Counted from the first letter of the stretch, positions 26,334 through 35,272 are shown. The stretch: 64,000 nt of DNA from Micromonospora luteifusca (GCF_016907275.1 NZ_JAFBBP010000001.1:1912001-1976000); one strand, 5' to 3'. Program-made: numbers and translations. The notes: generated by a model from the sequence alone, not told the origin.

Positions 26334-26496
26334 CGGGTCCACTCCTCCCAGTTGCCGGGCCCGGGATCCCAGTTCCGCGCTCAGTCGCGCGGACGGCCGG
26401 CGTTGCACGTCCCCGCACGGGTCCCCACCGCCTCCCCGGTCAACCTCGCCCGGATCGGGTGAACGACTCCGGCACCGACCTGGCCCGGACACCGCA

Positions 26497-26529
26497 GCGC
26501 CGGCTCTCCCGCATCGGGAGAGCCGGCGC
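26497..26529 (-). terminator. Perfect 15-bp terminator hairpin after the CBS gene
   Basis: GCGCCGGCTCTCCCG (26497-26511), loop CAT, CGGGAGAGCCGGCGC (26515-26529). It lies 16 bp past the stop of the CBS-domain gene. No U tract. Confidence 0.8.
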
Positions 26530-26544
26530 GCCCGCGGCGGACGG

Positions 26545-26961
26545 TCAGTTGTTCGGGTCGTCGGCGCTGATGTCCGCGAGCACCGACTGTGGTTCGCGCT
26601 CGACGGCGAGGTCACCCATCGACACCAGGCCGACAAGGCGCCCGTCGTCGATCACCGGGAGCCGGCGTACGGCATACGTACGCATCAGGTCCGCGGCGGC
26701 CACCACGTCGTCGTACTGACTCACGGTGATCACGTCGCGGGTGGTGACCTGGCTCAGCCGGGTCGAGCCCGGGTCCATGTTCTCCGCGACACCTCGGACC
26801 GTGATATCCCGGTCCGTGACGATGCCGACCACGCTGTCGCCGTCGGTCACCACCACATCGCCAATCGCACTGTCACGCATTTCCTGCGCGGCTGCGATGA
26901 GCGTCTCGTTGCCGTCCATCGTCACCAACCGGGTCGTCATGAACTCTCCGACCGTTGTCAT
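26545..26961 (-). CDS. Two-CBS-domain protein
   Basis: 138 residues, two tandem CBS motifs: VGEFMTTRLVTMDGNETLIA...DSVVGIVTDRDITVRGVAEN and QVTTRDVITVSQYDDVVAAA...DGRLVGLVSMGDLAVE. A cytoplasmic adenine-nucleotide sensor by family. ATG 26961 has GAGGGG upstream. It is preceded by a TMEM175-like channel gene on the same strand, 73 bp away. Confidence 0.92.
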   Translation of the reverse strand: MTTVGEFMTTRLVTMDGNETLIAAAQEMRDSAIGDVVVTDGDSVVGIVTDRDITVRGVAENMDPGSTRLSQVTTRDVITVSQYDDVVAAADLMRTYAVRRLPVIDDGRLVGLVSMGDLAVEREPQSVLADISADDPNN

Positions 26962-27034
26962 GGTGCTCCCCTCTCGGTGTCGGCACGGCCCGTCTACCCG
27001 CCACGCGGGAGGGGGTAACGCCGACCGCCGATGA

Positions 27035-27718
27035 CTATCCGTGGGGGTGCCGCAGGCGCCGCAGCTCGTACAGGCCACTGCTGGTCAGGGAGTAGAAGAT
27101 CGGCAACAGCAGGAAGATCGCCAGTGCGAACAGCGGGTTGACCAGGTATCCGACGAGGATCGCCAGCGCGTACCCCAGGAGGCCGATCGCGGCCCGTGCC
27201 CGTTCGGCCGGGAAGAAGCGACGCGGCACCGTCTGGTCCAGCAGGTCGTGATGCCGGGTGAGGTAGTGGTACAGCCCCAGCCAGCTCACCGAGACCAGCA
27301 CGCCGACCAGACCGTAGACGACCACGCCGGTCCGCTGGTCCGCCTGGTCGCCGTCCCGCATGGCCTGCGAGACGACCGAGGTCGCGAACGGTAGCAGCGC
27401 GGTGCTGAACAGCACTCCGAGGTTGTACCACTGGAGGGCCTTTCCGCTGTTCTCCACCCGGTTGAAGGCCGCTCGGTGGTTCAGCCAGTTCACCGCCACG
27501 TACAGGTACGACGAGACATAGGCGAGGTACGCCGGCCACTGCTCGATCAGTGCGTGCAGCAGCTGACCGCGTTCGACCCGAGGTGGCTGCAGGTCGAGCA
27601 CCAGCAGCGTGATGATGATGGCGAAGACACCGTCGCTGAACGACAGCAGACGGGAGGTTTCCCGTCGCAGCGGCGGGCCGCCGGGTGGGGTCTCGTCGCT
27701 GGTCCCGTCGACGCCCAT
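27035..27718 (-). CDS. TMEM175 family (DUF1211) membrane protein
   Basis: 227 residues from ATG 27718 (GGGGAGGGG upstream). The defining motif SRLLSFSDGVFAIIITLLVLD is in TM1 (FSD selectivity motif of bacterial TMEM175 K+ channels), and about six hydrophobic segments follow. Likely a potassium-permeable leak channel; bacterial members assemble as tetramers. It lies before a CBS-domain gene on the same strand. Confidence 0.88.
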   Translation of the reverse strand: MGVDGTSDETPPGGPPLRRETSRLLSFSDGVFAIIITLLVLDLQPPRVERGQLLHALIEQWPAYLAYVSSYLYVAVNWLNHRAAFNRVENSGKALQWYNLGVLFSTALLPFATSVVSQAMRDGDQADQRTGVVVYGLVGVLVSVSWLGLYHYLTRHHDLLDQTVPRRFFPAERARAAIGLLGYALAILVGYLVNPLFALAIFLLLPIFYSLTSSGLYELRRLRHPHG

Positions 27719-27857
27719 CCACCCCTCCCCCGACGTTCCGTGGCGGCCGAGTCGGCACGGGAGGGCGGTATACCCGTCGGCGGGCGAGACACCCGCCTGC
27801 GGGCACCGCGCCCCGGCTACGCTGCCTACCACGGACGCACGATGACGGGCGAGCGGG

Positions 27858-28298
27858 TCAGCTCCGGGGCGGCATGCCGTAGATCCGTTCCACGTGCAGG
27901 CGCAGCACCAGCCGCCCCTCGTCGACCATGGCCTGGCGGTACTCGTCCCAGTCGGGGTGTTCGCCGCGCAGTGCCCGGTAGAGCACCACGAGTTCCTCGA
28001 CGGTCTCGTCGCCGGGTTCGGCGGCCGGGGTGGTCAGCTCGGCGCGACCCTCGACCACCGCGTACGCCCAGCCGTCGTCGCTGGCGACGTGGAAGCTGGC
28101 CCGCGGGTCGCGGCGCAGGTTGGCCGTCTTGGCCCGGCCGTCGGTGACCGACACGCGGATCAGACCCGCGTCCCGATCGAAGCAGTGGACCACGGTGGAG
28201 AGCTGTGGCCGCCCGTCCCGCTTGATGGTCGCGAGAACGCCCATCGAACGCGCGGCGACCAGGTCGGTCAACGCCTGCTGGGTACGGTCATCCGGCAC
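27858..28298 (-). CDS. PPOX-class F420-dependent oxidoreductase
   Basis: 146 residues from GTG 28298 with GGAGG 5 nt upstream. Split beta-barrel of the pyridoxamine-phosphate-oxidase superfamily: RSMGVLATIKRDGRPQLSTV, RVSVTDGRAKTANLRRDPRA, WAYAVVEGRAEL. The size and TDGRAKTANLRRDP block fit the small F420/FMN PPOX group rather than true PdxH. The redox substrate is unknown. Confidence 0.85.
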   Translation of the reverse strand: MPDDRTQQALTDLVAARSMGVLATIKRDGRPQLSTVVHCFDRDAGLIRVSVTDGRAKTANLRRDPRASFHVASDDGWAYAVVEGRAELTTPAAEPGDETVEELVVLYRALRGEHPDWDEYRQAMVDEGRLVLRLHVERIYGMPPRS

Positions 28299-28389
28299 GT
28301 TTGCCTCCAGGTGGGACGGTCGACTTCGTCCCATCCAAGCACGACCGGTCGGCCGCCGCGCCCGGTCGTCAGCGGCCCCTCAAACGGGC

Positions 28390-28421
28390 CCGGGCCTTCG
28401 CCGACGTCGGCGAAGGCCCGG
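28390..28421 (-). terminator. 32-bp perfect palindrome after asd
   Basis: CCGGGCCTTCGCCGAC joined directly to its complement (centre GACGTC at 28403-28408). It lies 13 bp beyond the asd stop on the minus strand, and would fold with a tight loop. No U tract. Confidence 0.7.
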
Positions 28422-28433
28422 TGACGGCGACGA

Positions 28434-29522
<1,089 letters not shown>

Positions 29523-29576
29523 TCACACCCCACCCCGCCCCCACACCCCCGCCCACCCCTGTCCACCCCCTCCCCC

Positions 29577-29637
29577 GTTGATCATGAAGTTATTGCCGTG
29601 ACACGCCGTCGCAGGTGACAACAACTTCATGATCAAC
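29577..29637. repeat. REP-like inverted repeat
   Basis: Arms GTTGATCATGAAGTTATTG (29577-29595) and CAACAACTTCATGATCAAC (29619-29637) pair at 18 of 19 positions around a 23-nt centre. AT-richer than its surroundings. It sits between asd and an M16 peptidase gene, 45 bp past the M16 stop, so it could also end that transcript. Confidence 0.7.
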
Positions 29638-29681
29638 AGCGAAGGGCGGGACCGGGAGGACTCCCTCGTACATCCTCACTG

Positions 29682-31019
29682 TCAGGGGAGGAGGTCGCCT
29701 AGGGCGGCTGCTGTTAGTTCGTCGCGGATGATGGCGGCGTCGCCCTCCACGACCAGGGTCAGCGCGTCCGGATGCAGGTGGGTGGCCGCCGCCGCGGAGA
29801 CCTGGTCCACGTCGGCGGCGAGCAGCGACTCACGCAACCGGGCGTGGTAGTCGTCCGGCAGGTCGTGCACCACCAGCGTGGTCAGCGCGGAGGCGATCGC
29901 CCGAGGGCTCTGCAACTCGACCGAGAGCTGCCCGGCCCGCCAGGAGCGGGCCACCGCCAGCTCGTCCTCGGTCACCCCACTGGCCTGGGTACGGTTGATC
30001 TCCCCCACCGCCTCGACCAGGGCCGGCACGGTGACCGCGGTCTGTACGCCGGAGCTGACCCCGAACCGGCCGAACCGCCGGGACGAGGCAAAATCACCCC
30101 GAATGCCGTAGGTGTAGCCGTGCACCTCGCGGAGCAGGTGGTTGAGCCGGGAGGTGAACGCCCCGCCGAGCACCGTGCCGGCGAGCGTCATCGGCACGTG
30201 GTCGGGGTGCGCCCGGTACGGCGACGGGTGGCCCAGCCGCAGCGTGGACTGCACCGAGCCGGGCCGGTCCACCAGGATAATCCGCCGACCGGTGTGCAAC
30301 GGCACCTCGATCGGGCCGCCCCGCTCCGCCGGGCCGCCACCGGTGCCGGCGAACGCCGCGGCGCCCAGCGCGTCCAGGTCGATCCGGTCCAGGTCGCCGG
30401 CGACGATCAGGGTGCCGGGGCGCAGGAACCACTCGGAGTGGAAGACCGTCACGTCCTCCACGTCCAGCCCGGCGACCGACTCCGGGTCGCCGTGCATCGG
30501 GCGCCCCCAGCGGTTCTGGGCACCGAACAGGTCCGCGCGCAACGCGGCGTCGGCGCGCGGGCCCGGGTTGGCCCAGTCCATCCGCAGCGCGGTCGCCTCG
30601 TCGTCACGGACCCGGCGCACGTCGGCAGGGTCCAGCCGGGGCGTCCGGACAGCCTCGGCGAGCAGCTCCACGGCCGCGCTGAGCCGGTCCACCGGGACCA
30701 CCACGCTGGCCTGGAACGAGTCCCAGTCCAACCCGGTCGACAACGCGGTGCCGAGCCCTTCGACGGCGAGCGCGTAAGCGGCGGCGTCCCGCTGTGCGGT
30801 CCCCTCCTCCAACGCCTTGGCCAGCACCCCGGACAGGCCCTCCTTGCCGAGCGGCTCCTGGCCCGCGCCCACGTCGAGCAGCAGCAGAGCAACGGCGAGG
30901 TTCTGCCCGGGCAGGTGTGCGGCGACGACCTGACCGCCGGCCACGGCGCGGCGCACCACCGGCGGGAACCGGTACGGGCGGGCGGCACCCGGGCCGGGAC
31001 GGTCGGCGATCAACGTCAT
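29682..31019 (-). CDS. M16 peptidase-like protein lacking the zinc motif
   Basis: 445 residues from ATG 31019. M16 fold throughout (QNLAVALLLLDVGAGQEPLG, SRLNHLLREVHGYTYGIRGD with the Arg/Tyr pair typical of the non-catalytic half), but the HxxEH site is replaced by LAKALEE. It therefore resembles the beta/structural subunit of two-chain M16B enzymes. The start overlaps the stop of the active partner (ATGA). Confidence 0.9.
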   Translation of the reverse strand: MTLIADRPGPGAARPYRFPPVVRRAVAGGQVVAAHLPGQNLAVALLLLDVGAGQEPLGKEGLSGVLAKALEEGTAQRDAAAYALAVEGLGTALSTGLDWDSFQASVVVPVDRLSAAVELLAEAVRTPRLDPADVRRVRDDEATALRMDWANPGPRADAALRADLFGAQNRWGRPMHGDPESVAGLDVEDVTVFHSEWFLRPGTLIVAGDLDRIDLDALGAAAFAGTGGGPAERGGPIEVPLHTGRRIILVDRPGSVQSTLRLGHPSPYRAHPDHVPMTLAGTVLGGAFTSRLNHLLREVHGYTYGIRGDFASSRRFGRFGVSSGVQTAVTVPALVEAVGEINRTQASGVTEDELAVARSWRAGQLSVELQSPRAIASALTTLVVHDLPDDYHARLRESLLAADVDQVSAAAATHLHPDALTLVVEGDAAIIRDELTAAALGDLLP

Positions 31020-32305
31020 GAGGTCTCCTCGGGCAGGTAGGTCAGGATCACCCGGTCGGTGGCGAGCACATCGGCGGCGGCCTCGGCGATCTGCTCGGCG
31101 GTGACCGCGAGCAGGGCCGGCAACTGGTCCACGACACGGGCCGGGTCGCCGAACTGCGTGGCGTACCGGCCGAGCAGATCGGCACGGCCGTCCACCGTGG
31201 ACAGCTGACGCCACCACCCGGTGCTGAGCATGGCCTTGGCCCGGTCCAGCTCGGCGGCGGTGACCGGCACGGTGGCCAGCTCGTCGACGACCTCGGCCAG
31301 CCCTTCGGCCAGCCGCTCGGCGCTCACTCCGGCGCGGGCGGTGGCGGTGGCGATCAGCGGTGCCGGGGCGTGCGCGAGGTCCACCCCGTACGCCCCGACC
31401 AGGTCCGGCTGGGCGATCCGTTCACCGTCGGCGAGCCGCTGGTAGAGCCGGCTGCCCCGGCCGCTGCCGAGGACGGTGGCGAGAACGGTGGCCACGTTGT
31501 AGCCCGGGCTGCCGTACGGGTAGGTGCGGTGGGCGACGTACACCCGCGGTGCCGGCACGTCGGCGCTGACCGACTCGACGGCCGTCTGCCCGGTCGCCGG
31601 CACGCTGCGGCCGTCCGGGGCGGAGGAAATGTCATCGCGTGCGGGCAGCGCGCCGAAGTACTTGTCGGCCAGCGCGAACACGTCGGAGGCGGTGGCATCG
31701 CCGACAACGGTGAGCACCGCGTTGTTGGGCGCGTAGTAGGTCTGGTGGAACGACTGGAAGGTGGCGAGGTCGGCGGCGTTCAGGTCAGCCATCGAGCCGA
31801 TCGTCGGGTGATGGTACGGATGTCCCTGCGGGTAGAGCAGCGGCAACAGGCGCAGCCAGGCGTCCCCGTACGGGACGTTCTCGTAGCGTTGCCGGCGCTC
31901 GTTCTTGACCACGTCCCGTTGGTTGTCCAGCGTCTCCTGCGTGAGCGCGGGGACCAGGCCGCCCATCCGGTCGGCCTCCAACCAGAGCGCCAACTCCAGG
32001 TGCTCGGCCGGGACCGTCTCGAAGTAGTTGGTCCGGTCCGGGTTGGTCGTGGCGTTCAGCGAGCCGCCGGAGCCCTGGATCAGTTTCATGTGCTCGGTCT
32101 TCGCCACGTTCACCGAGCCCTCGAACATCAGGTGTTCGAAGAGGTGGGCGAAGCCGGTCTGCCCGGCCGGTTCGTGCCGGGAACCAACGTCGTACCAGAG
32201 GTTGACGGCCACGGCCGGCGCGGTGCGGTCTTCACTCACCACCACGCGCAGGCCGTTGTCCAGTCGGGACGTCTCGATGGGCCAGGGGTAACCGCTTTCG
32301 GGCAT
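31016..32305 (-). CDS. M16 family zinc metallopeptidase, catalytic subunit
   Basis: 429 residues. Inverted zinc motif HLFEH near residue 54, third ligand in VKNERRQRYENVPYG, substrate-binding C-terminal domain VLGSGRGSRLYQRLADGERI. Peptidase of the M16B (processing peptidase-like) group, degrading or processing short peptides. Coupled by a 4-bp overlap to an inactive paralogue, which together would form the two-lobed chamber. Confidence 0.94.
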   Translation of the reverse strand: MPESGYPWPIETSRLDNGLRVVVSEDRTAPAVAVNLWYDVGSRHEPAGQTGFAHLFEHLMFEGSVNVAKTEHMKLIQGSGGSLNATTNPDRTNYFETVPAEHLELALWLEADRMGGLVPALTQETLDNQRDVVKNERRQRYENVPYGDAWLRLLPLLYPQGHPYHHPTIGSMADLNAADLATFQSFHQTYYAPNNAVLTVVGDATASDVFALADKYFGALPARDDISSAPDGRSVPATGQTAVESVSADVPAPRVYVAHRTYPYGSPGYNVATVLATVLGSGRGSRLYQRLADGERIAQPDLVGAYGVDLAHAPAPLIATATARAGVSAERLAEGLAEVVDELATVPVTAAELDRAKAMLSTGWWRQLSTVDGRADLLGRYATQFGDPARVVDQLPALLAVTAEQIAEAAADVLATDRVILTYLPEETS

Positions 32306-32406
32306 CCCCCGACGCTATCCGATCTCGTGGGCGGAAAGGTGACGTGCGGGCGGTCGGCGAGCCGACCGCCGGGCATCGAGGCCGCCGGTCGGGGTACCGG
32401 AGGGGC

Positions 32407-33144
32407 ATGACCGTCAACCCGCCCCCGTCCCGGGCCGCCACCGCCGTCGAACGTGCCAGCGCCGCGCTCAGCCGGCGGCGCCGCGGCCGGTTGCTGCATC
32501 CGGCCGGTCGCTCGTTCGTCGGCGAGACGGTGATCTGGGGTACGCCCGGACCACCCACCGGGGTCGGTCTGCTGGACGACCCCGGTCGGTACCGGGCCAC
32601 CGTCCGCCTCTCCAAGGGCACGCCCACGCCCGGCAGTTGGCCAGACGTGCTGGGCCTCGCGGTGCGCCTGCACCGTGACGCCGACCGACCGTTCGACCTG
32701 CTGGTCAGCTCCAGCGGCGCGGCCCCGGTGCTGCGGAACCTGCCGCTGCCCCGGCGCTGCTTCACCGGGACGTACAGCACGATCATGTGCTACCGCGCGG
32801 GCCCGCGCCGACTGTGGTTGGCCGCGCTGGCCGACCCCGACTCGGTCGACCTCGGTTGCAGCCTGGCCACGGTGGCCGCCGCGACCCGGACGGACACGCC
32901 GCGCCTGGTGCTCGCGATCGCGTCCGCCGTGGGGCCGTGGCGGCCGGTCGGGCAGGTCAGCATCGGCGCCCAGCTCGGTGCGGCGGAGGACGCCGCGCTC
33001 GCCTTCGACCCGGTGCGCAACCTGCCACCCGAGCTACGGCTGGCAGGTCCGCTGGCCTGGCTGCGGGAGCAGACCTACCGGGGGTCCCGCCGGGCACGCC
33101 GGTCGACCGCTCAGTCCGGCGGCTCGACCGCGGCCACCGTCTGA
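32407..33144 (+). CDS. Conserved protein, weak catalase-fold resemblance
   Basis: 245 residues from ATG 32407 with GGAGGGG just upstream. RATVRLSKGTPTPGSWPDVL followed by GLAVRLHRD resembles the Arg...PDV.G.AVR segment of catalase-type folds, but no heme-ligand Tyr motif or active-site His was identified. The function is not assignable. The final 34 bp overlap an oppositely oriented small gene. Confidence 0.7.
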   Translation: MTVNPPPSRAATAVERASAALSRRRRGRLLHPAGRSFVGETVIWGTPGPPTGVGLLDDPGRYRATVRLSKGTPTPGSWPDVLGLAVRLHRDADRPFDLLVSSSGAAPVLRNLPLPRRCFTGTYSTIMCYRAGPRRLWLAALADPDSVDLGCSLATVAAATRTDTPRLVLAIASAVGPWRPVGQVSIGAQLGAAEDAALAFDPVRNLPPELRLAGPLAWLREQTYRGSRRARRSTAQSGGSTAATV

Positions 33145-33326
33145 TCCGAAGTACGGCGTTCCAGCACCGTGTCGGGCGCCGCGTTCTGGTCCGCCTCACG
33201 GATGTCCGATTCGGTGAGGATGGCCTCCGCCTGCGCCTCCGGGTCGTCGCTGCCCACCGTGGCCTCCTCGGGCAGGAGGTGCGCCCGGGACTCCACCCGG
33301 TCCTGATCGCTCTGCTCGTCCGTCAT
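33111..33326 (-). CDS. Small acidic conserved protein
   Basis: 71 residues, about 30% Asp/Glu: AHLLPEEATVGSDDPEAQAE then AILTESDIREADQN. No signal peptide or known domain; probably disordered. Similar small acidic proteins with a DDPEAQA.AIL.ES core are, from memory, common in actinobacteria. ATG 33326. Convergent overlap of 34 bp with the preceding gene. Confidence 0.7.
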   Translation of the reverse strand: MTDEQSDQDRVESRAHLLPEEATVGSDDPEAQAEAILTESDIREADQNAAPDTVLERRTSDQTVAAVEPPD

Positions 33327-33353
33327 GGCACCCCTGTTACCCCGACCTCGCCC

Positions 33354-33401
33354 TCGGCACGCGGTGTTCGCTGGGCGGCCTTCGGCACGCGGTGTTCGCT
33401 G
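33354..33401. repeat. 20-bp direct repeat upstream of the DAHP synthase leader
   Basis: TCGGCACGCGGTGTTCGCTG occurs exactly at 33354-33373 and 33382-33401 (28-bp period), 43 bp upstream of the putative -10 of the leader. It could be an operator pair or a dispersed intergenic repeat. Confidence 0.7.
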
Positions 33402-33443
33402 CGCGCATCTTGGGACGACTGCGGATCAGCCCGCCCGGTCGGG

Positions 33444-33449
33444 TAGGCT
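33444..33449 (+). promoter_or_regulatory. -10 element TAGGCT, probably leaderless leader-peptide start
   Basis: TAGGCT fits the actinobacterial TANNNT -10 and ends 6 nt before GTG 33456, so transcription would begin at or next to the start codon. No convincing -35 at the usual distance. Confidence 0.5.
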
Positions 33450-33455
33450 GGCCCG

Positions 33456-33515
33456 GTGACGCGTTCCTATCGATGGTTTAGACAGCCGGCTCGCAAGCCG
33501 GTGACTTCACCATGA
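33456..33515 (+). CDS. Aromatic amino-acid leader peptide of the DAHP synthase attenuator
   Basis: A 19-residue reading frame MTRSYRWFRQPARKPVTSP (GTG start, TGA 33513-33515) with consecutive Tyr-Arg-Trp-Phe at codons 5-8. Having all three aromatic amino acids within four codons, directly before a U-tailed terminator and the first enzyme of aromatic synthesis, is the hallmark of ribosome-mediated attenuation: shortage of Tyr-, Trp- or Phe-tRNA would stall the ribosome at 33468-33479, just before pairing arm 33483-33493. Too short for routine gene finding. Inferred from layout, no experiment seen. Confidence 0.8.
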   Translation: MTRSYRWFRQPARKPVTSP

Positions 33516-33591
33516 ACTGACGTCACCACGGACCGAGCCGGCTGGGCAGGAGCTGTCGTTCCTGCCCTTTTGCGTACGAGCAGCCGGCTCG
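33483..33591 (+). promoter_or_regulatory. Alternative pairing arms and attenuator terminator of aroF leader RNA
   Basis: CAGCCGGCTCG at 33483-33493 (arm 1) and again at 33581-33591 (arm 3) are both perfect complements of CGAGCCGGCTG at 33534-33544 (arm 2). Inside arm 1:arm 2, GGTGAC can pair with GTCACC. A terminator stem GGGCAGGA (33544-33551)/TCCTGCCC (33560-33567) followed by TTTT (33568-33571) begins on the last base of arm 2. Which pairings oppose termination is not resolved by eye. Confidence 0.65.
33544..33571 (+). terminator. Intrinsic terminator (attenuator) with U tract before DAHP synthase
   Basis: 8-bp stem GGGCAGGA/TCCTGCCC, loop GCTGTCGT, then TTTT. It is the terminator in the window with the clearest U run and lies 57 bp before the DAHP synthase start, after the leader peptide stop. 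Confidence 0.8.
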
Positions 33592-33627
33592 TCCCGGGCA
33601 CCGGCCCCGGGCACGGTCGGCGGAAGG

Positions 33628-34722
33628 ATGCCCACCGTGACGACCCCGGAGACCGATCGGGTCAGTGATCAGCGGATCGACCGTGTCGTGCCGCTGACCA
33701 CGCCCGCCCTCCTGCACCACGAGTTGCCCCTGGACGCCCCGCTCGCCTCGTCCGTGCTCAGCGGCCGCCGCGAGGTGGGTCGCGTGCTGGACCGCGAGGA
33801 CGACCGCCTGCTGGTGGTTGTCGGCCCCTGCTCGGTCCATGATCCGGCCGCCGCACTCGACTACGCCCAGCGGCTGCGCTCCACCGCGGACCGGCTCGCC
33901 GATGACCTGCTGATCGTCATGCGGGTCTACTTCGAGAAGCCGCGCTCCACTGTCGGCTGGAAGGGTCTGATCAACGACCCGGGCCTGGACGGCAGCGGGG
34001 ACGTCAACACCGGCCTGCGGCTGGCCCGGGCGCTGCTGCTCGACGTGCTCCGCGTCGGCCTGCCGGTGGGCTGTGAGTTCCTCGACCCGATCACCCCGCA
34101 GTACATCGCGGACACGGTGGCCTGGGGCGCGATCGGCGCCCGCACCGTGGAGAGCCAGGTGCACCGCCAGCTCGCCTCCGGCCTGTCCATGCCGATCGGC
34201 ATGAAGAACCGCCCGGACGGCAGCATCGGCACGGCGGTGGACGCGATCCGCGCCGCCGGGGTGCCGCACGTCTTCCCCGGCATCGACTTCTCCGGCACCC
34301 CGGCGATCATGCACACCCGGGGCAACACGGACGGTCACCTGGTGCTGCGCGGCGGGGGCGGTCGGCCCAATTACGACGCGCAGTCGGTTGGCGGTGCACT
34401 CGACCTGCTCCGCGCGGCCGGGTTGCCGGAGCGGCTGGTGATCGACGCCAGTCACGCCAACAGCGGCAAGGACCACCGCAACCAGCCGCTGGTCGCCGCC
34501 GACGTGGCCGCCCAGCTGGCTGCCGGCCAGCGCGGGATCACCGGCGTGATGCTGGAGTCGTTCCTGCTGCCCGGTCGGCAGGACCTCGACCCGACCCGGG
34601 AGCTGGAGTACGGCCGGTCGGTCACCGACGCCTGCCTCGGCTGGGACGACACCGCCGAGGTGCTCGACCACCTGGCGTCCGCGGTGAAGGCTCGCCGGGC
34701 CACCCTGCCAACGACGGTGTGA
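33628..34722 (+). CDS. aroF: 3-deoxy-7-phosphoheptulonate (DAHP) synthase, class I
   Basis: 364 residues. Condenses PEP and erythrose 4-phosphate, first step of the shikimate pathway. AroAI-alpha type: LLVVVGPCSVHD with the metal-ligand Cys, YFEKPRSTVGWKGLINDP, GARTVESQVHRQLASGLSMP, PIGMKNRPDG, VIDASHANSGKDHRNQP with a metal His. ATG 33628 abuts GGAAGG; GTG 33637 (9 nt after it) may be the real start. Expression is probably controlled by the upstream leader peptide and terminator. Confidence 0.96.
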   Translation: MPTVTTPETDRVSDQRIDRVVPLTTPALLHHELPLDAPLASSVLSGRREVGRVLDREDDRLLVVVGPCSVHDPAAALDYAQRLRSTADRLADDLLIVMRVYFEKPRSTVGWKGLINDPGLDGSGDVNTGLRLARALLLDVLRVGLPVGCEFLDPITPQYIADTVAWGAIGARTVESQVHRQLASGLSMPIGMKNRPDGSIGTAVDAIRAAGVPHVFPGIDFSGTPAIMHTRGNTDGHLVLRGGGGRPNYDAQSVGGALDLLRAAGLPERLVIDASHANSGKDHRNQPLVAADVAAQLAAGQRGITGVMLESFLLPGRQDLDPTRELEYGRSVTDACLGWDDTAEVLDHLASAVKARRATLPTTV

Positions 34723-34886
34723 CGGCCGACACCTCGGTGCGTGGAACACCGGCGGGGGTCGACTCGTTGACCGGAGTGTCGGTGTGTCCAGTGTCCCCGG
34801 GCCTCACCTAAATAGCCTTCGCGGAATACCGTCCGGCTGGAGCCGCGTAGTGCCACTCGCCGAGAGGCGACCTGCACACCGACACC

Positions 34887-34923
34887 AGCGCCGCCCCCGG
34901 CCCACAAGGCCGGGGGCGGCGCT
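34887..34923 (+). terminator. Perfect 16-bp terminator after DAHP synthase
   Basis: AGCGCCGCCCCCGGCC (34887-34902), loop CACAA, GGCCGGGGGCGGCGCT (34908-34923), then TGTCTGT. It lies within the 325-bp gap 34723-35047, which otherwise shows no gene. Confidence 0.8.
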
Positions 34924-35047
34924 GTCTGTACGCCCACTTCCCCGGCTGGCTCCGCGTGAGGTCCCCCCAACGCAGATGGGCCAGCCGCTCAGCGTGAGGT
35001 TTCCCGGCGCGACGTTTGACCGATTCCGGCCCGGGTAGCTGATCGGC

Positions 35048-35272
35048 GTGACCGACGACGCATCCGTGGCCGGCGAGCCGGACACCCAGGCCCTCGACGA
35101 CCTGCTCGACGACATCTACCGGGCGCAGGAGCGGGTCACCCAGGCACAGATCTACCGCCGGGCGGTGGCCGCCGAGCTCCCGCCGGACCTGCTCGCCCGC
35201 ATCGACGCGCTCCCCGAGGGCGAGTACTCGGTGGACGAGGCGAGCGACCTGCTGGGCGGCTCCGTCGCGTGA
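35048..35272 (+). CDS. Small conserved hypothetical protein
   Basis: 74 residues from GTG 35048: MTDDASVAGEPDTQALDDLL, DDIYRAQERVTQAQIYRRAV, ELPPDLLARIDALPEGEYSV. Acidic, mostly helical, soluble. No domain recognised. It ends in DEASDLLGGSVA and is followed by another small gene 48 bp on. Confidence 0.7.
   Translation: MTDDASVAGEPDTQALDDLLDDIYRAQERVTQAQIYRRAVAAELPPDLLARIDALPEGEYSVDEASDLLGGSVA

Noticed and set aside
30794..31021. Various 60-130 codon frames throughout on the strand opposite clear genes
   Set aside because: Composition bias of high-GC DNA leaves many antisense frames open; they lack start signals, domains and normal amino-acid composition.
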